A stretch of DNA of 64,000 nt, taken from contig NC_081409.1 of assembly GCF_030272615.1 (NCBI RefSeq), positions 22,200,260 to 22,264,259 on the forward strand, read 5' to 3'. The notes beneath the pieces were generated by a model. The model was given only the letters and a program-made list of their open reading frames with translations, did not search any database and had not been told where the DNA came from. Positions 36,401-45,702 of the stretch are shown here, piece after piece. Numbering within the stretch: position 1 is the first letter of the stretch; each line of letters begins with the position of its first letter. The stretch comes from Cryptomeria japonica (taxonomy: Eukaryota; Streptophyta; Pinopsida; Cupressales; Cupressaceae). The position numbers were made by a program, and so were the translations under genes.

Positions 36401-36577
36401 AGTTGTTTCTAATAATCCGCTCTATGCTACATCTCTCATCATGGGGTCTGCGGCTGAATTCCTTACTCTTTCTAGAAAAACATCTAAATCTAGCTGAACT
36501 AACACTGTATCACCTAACTCTAGTAAAGAGCTTACAAGGGAAGATGAGCTCATCAATTTGGGCAAAATAGGTCTCAT
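33447..36577 (-). pseudogene. ORF of element G: about 1,040-residue protein of an unknown element family
   Basis: The start ATG 36577 (MRPILPKLMSSSS) was chosen because the reading continues in one frame into CPELVLECMNHYD, which aligns with CPELVQECIARYD of H. The frame runs with stops to 34574, shifts, and ends at TAA 33447. Motifs in order: NDGEVLLSIDRQTI; AERLHEGL; FYMSSYLLYMLACVREW; IYGSFFIQFSHFTYLRVGGF; ESFRLP; ISDSYILIEVSRQLAYV; VPQLEDYWEG. A basic segment (RVTRSRSKKSFQPP) and APKWLSDSITRKR follow, then a helical C-terminus with DFVRISKVESM. All have counterparts in H. No enzyme motif is seen and the function is unknown. At least eight stops and one shift make it a pseudogene. Confidence 0.75.
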
Positions 36578-37417
36578 GTTTAGCTCGTGGTTTTCCCTAG
36601 TTAATTCTAGGCAAAGAAGGAAAGTGGAAATAGAAACAAGCAGCTAACAGAATACCCAGATCTTTTAAAACAAACTACAATAATTTAGAAAGTTGTTGAA
36701 CATACCTTCCTCTGTACTCTATAAACCTCTATTGTAGCCTATTTATCCTGCTTCGAAAACTCCTTCTCAAAATCTTCTGAAGAAAATAATAATCCCAATG
36801 AGACAACTACTTAGTTTTAAAGCCGAGAAAATCTTACCCATCATTACTAAAAGTTGCCTTCATTACTCCTCATTCATGTGACCTTACTTTGAAATGATTG
36901 CGCTAAAGCATGCCTTAAATGTTAAGTCACTTCACTTCTGACATAGTGGATCCTCACACATACTCGCCATAAATGGCAGATTTCAAATCATTGAAGAAAG
37001 AATATTCCTCCCCTCGACAACCGTTTATCATTTTCTAAAAGTCCGTGCCATCACCACGTGTCAAGTCACATGTCTTTCAAGAAACCTATACATAAAACTC
37101 TGACCCTTGCGAAACCATCACAACACAACACAAACATGACAAATCTTGAACTTTGAACCTTGAACCAAAAAGGTTCAAGTTCAAGGTTCAGAGAATGCAA
37201 AATGCCGACAAGGTCTAGCAAGATTGAAAATCGTGTGGGACGAAAAACATTCAAAACAATGCCCGTTGAACTTTGAACCTTGAACCAAAAAGGTTCAAGT
37301 TCAACGCAGTGAAACTTAACAATGATCAAATTACATGAGCAAAATTTTAAACAAATTTCTTGACCAATGAATTAGATAAGCATTACTTCAAACAAGGACG
37401 CATATGGAATGGAAATT
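36578..37417 (-). other. Leader of element G with two GTTCAA palindromes
   Basis: Non-coding. Two near-identical segments (about 37148-37194 and 37266-37308) contain TTGAACCTTGAACC, AAAAA, GGTTCAAGTTCAA in order, a 13- to 14-bp stem with a 5-base loop. The leader of H at 44890-45230 also carries many GTTCAA copies. Nothing else recognisable is present. Confidence 0.6.
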
Positions 37418-37965
37418 TTATATGGGCCCAATAGGTTGGTAACACAATAAAAACCTAATTCTCATCGAGATTACAAACAAATCGGTTCAAGTATGACCAT
37501 TGGATTACATAGCAGTCTCTGCACATCAATCAAAAAAACCTTGTTCGCTCCTTGATCACCGTTTCATCAAACTTAGAAACTCATCACACGCTTTGCATTA
37601 GATGCAATATATTTGCTCATTCCCTAGACAAAACCATTACAACAACTCACCAAAATCTCTTGGAATTGTCTTCATACAATAATCATACGTGTCATAATCA
37701 TTACCGCTCATCATCAGATCATAAACCAATATAACCAATTCACCAAAATTAATTAGTTAGGGTTGATAAAAAATAACAGGTAGGGTTTACTGGTTACATC
37801 AATAGATAAGGTTTATATTAGTTACCGGTTCTCCTCACAAATTCTTCCTACTGGTTAGAGTAACAATATTACAACAATATCAACAATATTATTATCGGTT
37901 TAATTGACATCAATGACAACATACCATATCATTAATGCAATCTTCATGCAAATGCCAATAGAGGC

Positions 37966-38690
37966 TAAGTGCTCTTCTCCACCAGTTGATGCCACATTGT
38001 ATCGTCAACTTGTGGGTAGTATCATATACTTGACTCACACATGCCCTAATATTTCATTTGCGGTTGGCATTATTTCCCGCTTTATGCTGAAACCACATGA
38101 GCTTCATTGGAAAGCTGCCAAATGTATCCTACACTAGATCCAGGGTACACATCATTATGGGATTCACTATGCAGCAGGTGTAGGACTTCGCTTGGTTGGA
38201 TACATTGACTCCAATTGGGCTGGCAAACTTAATGATCATAAGTCTACTTCTGGTTATAGTTTCCACCTTGGTTCGAGCCCCGTTTGTTGGTAGAGCAAGA
38301 AGCAACATGCTATTGCTCTCTCTTCGACTGAGGCTGAGTATCAAGGGGCTGTTATCATAGTGACTATGACTATTTGGCTTCAATATATTCTCATAGAGTT
38401 TGGGTTCTCCACTCCATGACTGACAATTCTGTATTTTGACAATTAGAGTGCTATTGCGATCTTGAAGAACCCGGTCCAACATCAGTAGACCAAACACATC
38501 GAGATTCATATGCACTACATTCGGGAGCTGATTCAGGAGCAGGTCATTGATTTGCAGTATTGTCCTACAATGAAGAAGATTGCAGACATATTCACCAAAC
38601 CCTTCACTGAGAGTAAGTACCACCAGTTGCGAGCTCTCTTAGGGGTGAGGGATGTTTCATTAGGAGGGGTCAACTAACTTCTCTTTCCTC
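37966..38690 (+). pseudogene. Copia element D, RT end and RNase H
   Basis: Continuation of the frame interrupted at 31832: PPVDATLYRQLVGSIIYLTH, NISFAVGIISRFM, then RNase H with VGYIDSNWAGKLNDHKSTSG (normally SDADWAG, so the first Asp is kept), IALSSTEAEYQGA (catalytic Glu), and KHIEIHMHYIRELI with IADIFTKPF at the end. Stops at 38135, 38290 and 38418 and others interrupt it. The gene order RT-RNase H at the end of pol is diagnostic of Copia. Confidence 0.85.
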
Positions 38691-38936
38691 TTTTATGGGG
38701 GGGACTTTTTCCTCTTTGAGGTTTTGTCCTTCTTCTTTGAGAGTCTCTTTGTACATTTATCTCTCTTTTGGGGGGGATTTTTTTCCGACTAGGTTTTCTC
38801 CCTTTCTCCATTTGTGAGAGATTGCATTGCATATGGTTTCTTGCATTTACATGTTTTACATGGGTACCTATCATGGCCTAGTAGCTGGGACCCATCTTGC
38901 ATTGTTGACTTGAGTCTTCATTCCCCTAAGTTGCAC

Positions 38937-38946
38937 TTAAGGGGGG
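38937..38946 (+). other. Polypurine tract of element D
   Basis: TTAAGGGGGG immediately before the 3' LTR start TGTTGGTG. Confidence 0.7.
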
Positions 38947-39398
38947 TGTTGGTGTAATTATTTATTTTTATAGGATATAATTATACTTTACTTAAGTTGA
39001 CTAGGATAATGCATCTCATCGTAGTTTGGATATGAGACACTTAGGAAAGTGTGCACATAGGGATGATGCTTGTAGGAAAAATTCCACCTTTTGTAGTCTT
39101 ATCTTGCTGTTACATTCCACATTCAGTGGGTGATCCACCTCTTGTGGAATATTATATTATTCCTCCTACCTACCCCTACCTTTTCTTACCTACCCTTGTT
39201 CTCATTGGGCCACATGTCATGATTGTGTGCTCACATATCCATTTGGCCTTGCCTATATAAGCAAGCCCATATTCATTATATTGGTTAATCCAATTGATTA
39301 CTTTTGCATATTGATGAGAATACAGTTTGTTCTTGTCAAACTATTGTCTCTCTTGTGTGTGTTTTTCATTGTTCCCTTGATCTTGGCAAAATCTCACA
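38947..39398 (+). repeat. 3' LTR of Copia element D
   Basis: TGTTGGTGTAATTATT to GGCAAAATCTCACA, 452 bp, with TATATAAG near 39255. It is followed by CTTAT, the imperfect target duplication of CTTCT at 26513. Confidence 0.9.
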
Positions 39399-39960
39399 CT
39401 TATCTCCTATCAACTTTTCCAAAATTTTCATTCTGGCAACTATCAGGTTCTCTTCTCCGGTAGAAAATCCTGTCATCCTTCCAGTACAAATTACCATCTT
39501 TGCTTACTTCCTTGTCCTTGTTTTGATATGTACAAGTTCATCTTCCTTTGAAATATCCTATGCCTCCTTGAAATATTCCTCTGGAAAACCTTCCACCTCT
39601 ACCTCGCTGTCTCTGCTCATGTCTTTTGTTCAACTTCTCTTATACTTTCAAGGCATACTAGCACGCTTCTTCAACACTCAAAAACTTGAGCAAACCGAGT
39701 TCATCTTGTATAGACATCTGCAATCCATTCAAATATCTCACAACTTGTTCAACCTCATCTTCAACATGTCTGGATCTGATATTCAACTTATAGAATGCTT
39801 CGGTATACTCCTTCACACTAGATTCTTTCTACTTCAAGTTCTGTATACTCCATGGATGCAACTTTTAATAACCTTACTAAAAGATTTATCCCACACCCTT
39901 TGCATCTTTGAACATGCTCTCAACCTTGCTCTATACCAACCTTCCAAAAAGTGCTTCTGC
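39399..39960 (-). pseudogene. Gag of gypsy element E, 5' part
   Basis: Read on the minus strand with frame corrections it gives VKEYTEAFYKLNIRSRHVED, EQVVRYLNGLQMSIQDELGL and FLSVEEAC. This is the typical capsid end of a Ty3/gypsy gag (pattern SV-EYT-EF-KL...VARY-NGLR--IQDEL...). WDKSFSKVIK upstream (near 39880) fits the WDKMK-LK segment. The continuation, a zinc knuckle, is at 26349-26517 on the far side of D. The plus-strand frames across this stretch are shadows. Confidence 0.7.
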
Positions 39961-40633
39961 AATGAGACTAATTATGAAGATGAGGATTACTAGAATGCCA
40001 TCATACTCAATGCTTTCCTTGAATATGCCCAAGTGATGCCTTCTCATGAAGATACTACAACATGTCACTTGCACATACAATCCAGAAATAAATGCTCCTA
40101 TGATGAAACTATATGCAAAAGCATCCATATATAGCACAAAAATATTTTGTAAAAATATGTGCTAACAGAACTAACTGATTCAAATACTGAACTACAAACT
40201 GCAATAGCACTGTCAAGTATACCGGTTGATTGGCATAACAAAATAACAGTATAACAGATATGAAATTCTCAAACCATTAAACCAAAACATCAAACCACTT
40301 TACTAACAATAGTAAAAGCACATTTTCAATTACTGTCGGTCATCTTAACACATCTAAGTGGATTTAACAGTTAAGCAAATAAACCATATCAAAAACATAA
40401 CCACAAAAACCATTCACCACATGACACAATGATTTTTGACATGGAAACCCAAATGGGAAAAACCACAGTGGGGATGAATACTCACAAGTATTCTGAACTC
40501 TTCTGAAGTTCTCCCTGTTAGGAGCCAAGCCTGTTAAAGCTTTACAAAATGTCCCATTAGGATCAGATCCTGTCAGGGACCACCCAGTTAAGGGATTGAC
40601 TATTATGCCTATTAGAAGCAATGCCCTGTTAGG
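39848..40633 (-). repeat. Left arm of a large inverted duplication
   Basis: Reverse complement of 41864-42634, apparently well over 90% identical by eye. On the minus strand it contains the central part of LTR L, the motif GAATCAGTTAGTTC, then TGTTAGCACATATTTTTAC and 300 bp of element-E leader. At 39848 it continues into E gag, which is absent from the right arm. Confidence 0.85.
40168..40172 (-). other. Target duplication copy at the E terminus (AGTTC on minus)
   Basis: GAACT in plus view, just outside the terminus TGTTAGCAC of E (40167). The same junction, inverted, is at 42310-42315. Confidence 0.6.
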
Positions 40634-41033
40634 AAAGTAAATGAGAAAATAAAGGGGTCAAATATATATTTATAGATTTGACCCCATGTCTCCATGTCTT
40701 CAGCTAGTAATTGGCTACAGTTCTTCTCCCCCATAATCATATAGTTCTTCTCCCACTTTGACAACAATGCCAAAGTGAAAGTAAAACATGCAGTGTCATA
40801 CTTCACTATTCTACATCAAGTTGCTCCCCTTGTGGAGTAGCTCCACTCTACACCAATCCTACTTCAAGATCTTTAATTAGCTCTAGGACTGATGTCTTTT
40901 GAAGACATGGAGACTCAGTTGAAGAAGATTACATGGTAAAATGTAAACCATGATTCCTATACTTGTGTATGTGCATTACTCTCAATCATCACAATCAAAG
41001 GGTATTGATATTTGTATTGCCATCAATGCCAGA
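40634..41033. other. Unassigned spacer between the inverted arms
   Basis: About 400 bp without coding signal. Phrases such as TTTGACAACAATGCCAAAG and CTTCTCCC resemble internal parts of the LTRs in this window (compare 19490-19510), so it is probably LTR-derived debris. Confidence 0.4.
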
Positions 41034-42314
41034 AGGGGAGATTATTCGCATTTGCATGAAGATTGCATTAGTGAAGTTTAAGTTTTATCATTGATGTCAA
41101 TTGTAACCGGTAATGAAGGTAAAGGAAGTTGTAATGTAACCGATAGTTGAGTCAGTGAAGGAAACCGATATTACTTTAGAAGTAGTGAGATCAACCGGTA
41201 ACACTACCTGTTGATGTGCCAAACCCTAACCGATGGAGCTTGGTGAATCGGTTGTGTTGATCTATGATCAAATGGTGATCGGTGATGATTATGCCACGTA
41301 TGCATGTTGTATGTGATGAGTTTCAAGTGGTTTTTGGCATGTAGAGATAATTGTTTTATCTTGGGAATGAGCGAGTACATATCATGAAGAGGAAATCGCG
41401 TGATGAGTTACAAGATTCGATGAAGCGGTGATCAAGGAGCGGTCAAGGTTGTCTTGTACAATGTGCAATGATTGCTATGTAATCAAATGGTCATGTTTGA
41501 ACCGATTTGTTTGTAATCTCTATGAGAGCTTAGGTTTGTGATGTGTTACCAACCTATTGTTTTGCTTATAAGGTCGATGAGTTGTTTTGTTGTTGTGTTG
41601 ATAATTTTGGTTAAGTGTCAGTGTGATTGATTGCCAAACCAGAAGGAGTATCAACAGTATGTGTGAAGGCAGATAGGAGCATGGAAATGATCTAATCAAG
41701 TAGAGTAGTTCTATTTACCAGATCAACAAACCCCTATTGTTTTCTAACAATTACAATAGTTAAAATCCCTTAACCAGGTAAGCTTTAACAAGCTTAGTGC
41801 TATCTAAATCTTCTAACCAGGTGATCCATTAGCTTGGATTTCATATCCTCTATCAAGGTTACTCCTAACCGGGTATTGCTTCTAACAAGGCATAATAGTC
41901 AATCCCTTAACTGGGTGGTCCCTAATAGGACATTTTGTAAAGCTTTAACAAGCTTGGCTCCTAATAGGGTAAACTTCAGAAGAGTTCATAATACTTGTGG
42001 GTATTCATACCCACTGTGGTTTTTCCCATTTGGGTTTCCATATCAAAAATCATTGTGTCAAGTGGTGAATGGTTTTCGTGGTTATGTTTTTGATATGGTT
42101 TATTTGCTTAACTGTTAAATCCACTTATATGTGTTAAGATGACCGACAATAATCCGAAATGTGCTTTTACTATTGTTAGTAAAGTGGTTTGATGTTTTGG
42201 TTTAATGGTTTGAGAATTTCAAAACTATTATCTTGTTATTTTGTTATGCCAGTCAACCGGTATACTTGACAGTGCTATTGCAATTTGTAGTTCATTGTTT
42301 GAATCAGTTAGTTC
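41034..42314 (+). repeat. LTR L, 5' portion, interrupted at 42315
   Basis: It starts TTATTCGCATTTGCATGAAG, a decayed TGTTGGCATTTGCATGAAG, and parallels LTR M (54180-54741, minus) at roughly 93% over its first 470 bp. The part from about 41507 to 42306 is missing in M but present in F. At 42310-42314 (AGTTC) the LTR is interrupted by a composite insertion and resumes at 53990 with AGTTCAGAGATTG. Confidence 0.75.
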
Positions 42315-42634
42315 TGTTAGCACTTATTTTTACAAAATATTTTTGTGCTATATATGGATGCTTTTGCATATAGTTTCATCATAGGAGCATTTATTTCTGG
42401 ATTGTATGTGCAAGTGACATGTTGTAGTATCTTCATGAGAAGGCATCACTTGGGCATATTCAAGGGAAGTGTTGAGTATGATGGCATTCTAGTAATCCTC
42501 ATCTTCACAATTAGTCTCATTGCAGAAGCACTTTTTGAAAGGTCAGTATAGAGCAGGGTTGAGAGCATGTTCAAAGATGCAAATGGTGTGGGATAAATCT
42601 TTTAGTAAGGTTATTAAAAGTTGCATCCATGGAG
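41864..42634 (+). repeat. Right arm of the inverted duplication
   Basis: Partner of 39848-40633. The end inside the arm (GTTGCATCCATGGAG, 42620-42634) is followed by unrelated sequence, whereas the left copy continues in gypsy gag. So the rest of the E-type element has been replaced here. Confidence 0.85.
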
Positions 42635-42917
42635 AGGGGCTTCTTTTGTAAAAAATGCAAAAAATTTGCTTATTGACATAAGTTACCCCGATGAGATTAC
42701 ACAAGGAGAAATGAATATGTTGATCAGAGTAACTCATGCCGACGATGTTTCCTAAAGCGTGAAAGGTGCGACTAAGTGGAAATCCATCGGGGCGAGTTAT
42801 GATGATGATATGATAGGAAGTCGGAGTCATCAGAGTAACTATTGGCAACGAGGAAAAAATGTTATCCCGATAGCCGATGGGGTTATCGGTGGAGCTCTTG
42901 CCAACAACCGATGGGGT
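42635..42917 (+). other. Repeat-rich tail in front of an LTR
   Basis: Contains several copies of a degenerate motif of the form GATCAGAGTAACTYATGCCGA. Short inverted ATCGG/CCGAT pairs occur, and it ends ACCGATGGGG just before TGTAGACACC. The same motif family is in the leaders of H and I. It may be the 3' end, including a polypurine tract, of an H-like element that shares the LTR. Confidence 0.45.
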
Positions 42918-44283
42918 TGTAGACACCTAAAAATGGTCAACACTTGCGGAGTCATACTTTAACATTTGCGCATTGCCTCATTTTAGGTTTTTGCATTGCA
43001 TTAACATTTCTCCTATGATTCGTACTTGATTTTTATCATTTGCGAACATCGAGTCATTCTTCTACATTCTTCATTTATCTCGTTCTCGAATTTGGTCTTG
43101 TCGACAACACTATCCAGTCATGATTTTAATCGATCTTATCCTATTGCATCAATGTGCGTGCTTATTTTTCATCATTTTGGACATCGTCAATCCTAATTAG
43201 GGTTTTTGTCCTATCAATCTTGTGATCGATTTGTCATCAATCATTGTCCTCTTATCAATCTTGTCGATTTATCATCAATCCTTCAATCTTGTCCTCTTAA
43301 CGATCGATTTGTCATCAATCGTTGTCATGTTCGATCTTGTCATTTCGCGATCAATTTTTCATTGATCGTGGTCATTTTCAATCTTGTCATTTTGGATCAA
43401 TTTATCATCAACTCTTGTCATCTTGTTTGATCTTGTCATTTTGCGATCGATTTGTCATCGATCGTTGTCTGTCTCAAATATGTCAATTTGGATCAATTTG
43501 TCATTGTTCCTCGTCAATTGGCGCATTTTCTCAATCAAATCATTTATCACATTGGTCATTTATCAATCCAAAATCAAATCATGATCGAGTCAATTATCTT
43601 TCATCAAGACCTAATTCATCTTCTAAGGTTTCGTGATTTAATCATTTAACCTTGTGTGTGTCATTTCTTCTTTTAGGATTAATAAATTGTTTATTTATCC
43701 TAAGTCTTCTCATTGCAATTAAATGTTCATTTAATTGGCCAATTATTCCTCTTTGTGAATTAATTAATAAATGAAAGATTATTAATTAATTTACCTAATT
43801 TCTAATTTTCATCAAATTTCTTAATTCCTAAATTCTTCATTTTCCTATTTTTCTTAATTTTCTAATTCCTAATTTCAATTTCTTCGTATTTCCCTCCTAA
43901 ATTCATGGGAATGACATTTCAATTTGTCATAATTTGTCATAATTGACAATCAATCAATTTTGACATAGAAGTTGTCATAATTTGTCATAAATCATCAATC
44001 AACAAATTTTGCATAGAAAGTGCATAATTTGTCATAATTGGCATAATTGATTTGCAATTTCCATTTGAATTGAATCATGCTAATCTTGTCATCTCTCCAA
44101 TTCTTCTATAAATTGGATGAATTTCTTCAATCAAATCCCTTAACTAATAATTGGTAATCAGGCTATCGAATTTATGCTTCTAGTACTCTTGATCAATAAT
44201 CAATGTCAATCTTGCTTTCAATCATGTATGTGCACTTGTAGGTGAGATCCACAACCAAATCATTTGAAGAGGAAAGAAGAACA
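42918..44283 (+). repeat. Putative LTR of element H (Tat-like terminus)
   Basis: The start TGTAGACACCTAAAAATGGTC matches the minus-strand LTR starts of A/B (TGTATACACCTAAAAATGGTC and TGTAATACCCTAAAAATGGTC). It contains TTAATTAATTA tracts near 43755-43800, as those LTRs do. The right end is proposed at AAGAACA, followed by ATGGAGCCGCATGGAGGAG, which may be a decayed primer site (compare TGGCGCCGTTGCCGGGGA of other plant gypsy elements). The right boundary is uncertain and no second copy is found downstream of H. Confidence 0.5.
43205..43530 (+). repeat. Minisatellite inside the H LTR
   Basis: About seven degenerate copies of a roughly 48-bp unit built from CGATCGATTTGTCATCAATC, GTTGTC and TTCGATCTTGTCATTTTG. 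Period and spelling vary slightly. Plus-strand open frames here are by-products of the repeat. Confidence 0.7.
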
Positions 44284-45702
44284 ATGGAGCCGCATGGAGG
44301 AGCATTCAAATCATGTCTATGGTTTGCATAATTTCTTTGCTTTTGAATGTTTTTATTTCATGTCTCTATTGAATGTGTCTTAGGATAGATTCATTGCAAT
44401 GAATGCTTTTGTGATTGAGTTATTATGTTTATCTTGTCTTGTGATGATTTCCTATTTCCTAACATACAGGGGTGATGTCTTCATAGCAATGACATCAGGT
44501 TATCAGGAGGTCTTAATTTATGTTACCCCAATACCTGATGCACTAAATGGAGAAGGCGGCTCTATCAGAGAGACTTTCTTCGATAAAGCGATACTAGGCA
44601 AGAAAAGGAGCAAGACTCATCGGGATAACATACAACATCGGGGAGATGCTTTTTGAGTTATCTTGATGCTTGATAAGGAAAATGAGCTCATCACAGTCAA
44701 AGTGACTACATCAGGAAAACCTACACCGATAGACTGAAGCAACCCGATAAGCAGAGTAAGGTGTGTTACCGCGTCATTTATTCTTCATGGCAAGAGTGGG
44801 TCATCTTTTCTTTTTTATGTTGGAGTCCTAATTCGTGCTATATTACCTTGGTTCAAGTCTTTAATGCGTCTTCAAATCCTTTTTCTAGTCATTTAAGTCA
44901 AGTTCAGACAATTGATTGAACTCTGTGAACACGTCGAACCGTTTTGAACTGGGTTCAACAGGTCCATTTAAGTTCCATAGGTTCCAAGGTGTTCAGGAAA
45001 AAGTTTTTCGTACTAACATTTTCTCTAAGTGTTTTGTAGTAGCTCTTCCAAAAGTTTTTCCTGTTTGGTGATATAGCATTCGTGTTGAACTTATTGAACT
45101 GAGTTCAAAGGGTTCAAATATGTTCAACGTGTTCAACACAGCAAGTGGTCAACAGTTTGATGCGGCGTACAACTTGAACTACTTGAACACTCAAGAAGTC
45201 AGTTCAAGATGTTCATATGGGTTCAATATTGGTGGGTCCTGTGGTTTCTAATGTTTTGGGAAGTGCATTCATTGCTAAATACGGAGAGGTAGAACCATAT
45301 CTTAAAGTGATGTCATTCTTTGGCTTTTTTGATGTAAGTAAACATTTTGGGAACTGGTAGTGTCTTAAAGCACACCACCATGCATTCAATGCATGCATGC
45401 GAGGCCTAATCCACCAACTTGCCACGTCCAGGCTGAAATTGTGAAATCATTGCATTTAATGTATCTATATCATTACCTTTCTCAATAAGGTATGAAAATT
45501 ATTTGTGTTCTGCATTTGTTACTTGTTGCTGGACCTTTGTATATGTTATCCCTGGATAGGAGTCTTTCTTGTTGCTAGCCATCGTCTGATTATACAACTG
45601 TGAAGGTGAGTCTTTCCTTATTTTCTCTAGTGTTTTCCCTTGCATTTTCTCTCATATAGAAGGTTTCACTGCAATCAAATTTAGGTTTCTTGTTTTGAAG
45701 TT
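44284..45702 (+). other. Leader of element H
   Basis: No coding frame is supported. At 44480-44760 the stretch has ACTCATCGGGATAACATACAAC-type repeats as in 42660-42917 and 49300-49860. At 44890-45230 there are about fifteen GTTCAA/TTGAAC words in clusters, as in the leader of G. The small frame at 44399-44656 is not conserved. Confidence 0.5.

Larger units (their letters stand above)
32672..37417 (-). mobile_element. Element G: insertion carrying a long unknown ORF; ends not LTR-like
   Basis: Comparison of F with LTR L shows that about 4.75 kb has been inserted between GACCTTATA and TATGGGCCCAATAGG. TTATA at 32667-32671 and 37418-37422 may be the target duplication. The interior has an 800-bp leader rich in GTTCAA palindromes, a frame of 1,043 codons (36577 to 33447), and an AT-rich tail. 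I find no LTR pair, TG/CA ends, poly(A) tail or convincing terminal inverted repeat, so the class of element is undetermined. Boundaries may be off by tens of bases. Confidence 0.6.
31833..37960 (-). mobile_element. F: LTR inserted in the Copia RT region, itself split by G
   Basis: In plus view it begins TGATGGTATGATGAAAG and ends AAATGCCAATA, flanked by GAGGT (31828-31832) and GAGGC (37961-37965). Removal restores the Copia frame GVKLE-AKCSSPPVDATLY. Left part 31833-32671 and right part 37423-37960 together form one LTR of about 1.38 kb of the same family as L (41034-42314). They share blocks such as AACCCAAATGGGAAAAACCAC and the CTCCCTGTTAGGAGCC type. No primer site, internal region or second LTR is seen, so it is a solo LTR split by element G. 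Confidence 0.8.
26518..39398 (+). mobile_element. Element D: Copia retrotransposon, split by F and G
   Basis: LTRs at 26518-26970 and 38947-39398 (about 92% identical by eye), primer site, gag, protease, integrase, RT, RNase H and polypurine tract in Copia order on the plus strand. The target duplication is CTTCT (26513-26517) against CTTAT (39399-39403), one mismatch. After removal of the insertion at 31833-37965 the element is about 6.75 kb. It is inserted in gypsy element E. Numerous stops and changed catalytic residues show it is inactive. Confidence 0.9.

Noticed and set aside
39227-39993. Plus-strand frames of 78 and 229 codons
   Set aside because: Run from the Copia LTR into antisense of E gag; the minus strand carries the recognisable gag motifs.
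39931-42551. Pair of similar hydrophobic frames (39931-40137 minus, 42345-42551 plus) that look like a small membrane protein in two copies
   Set aside because: They are the two arms of the inverted duplication. The sequence is element leader next to an LTR terminus, and similarity is explained by the DNA duplication, not by a conserved protein.
43206-43649. Several overlapping plus-strand frames near 43.2-43.65 kb
   Set aside because: By-product of a 48-bp tandem repeat lacking stops in several phases.
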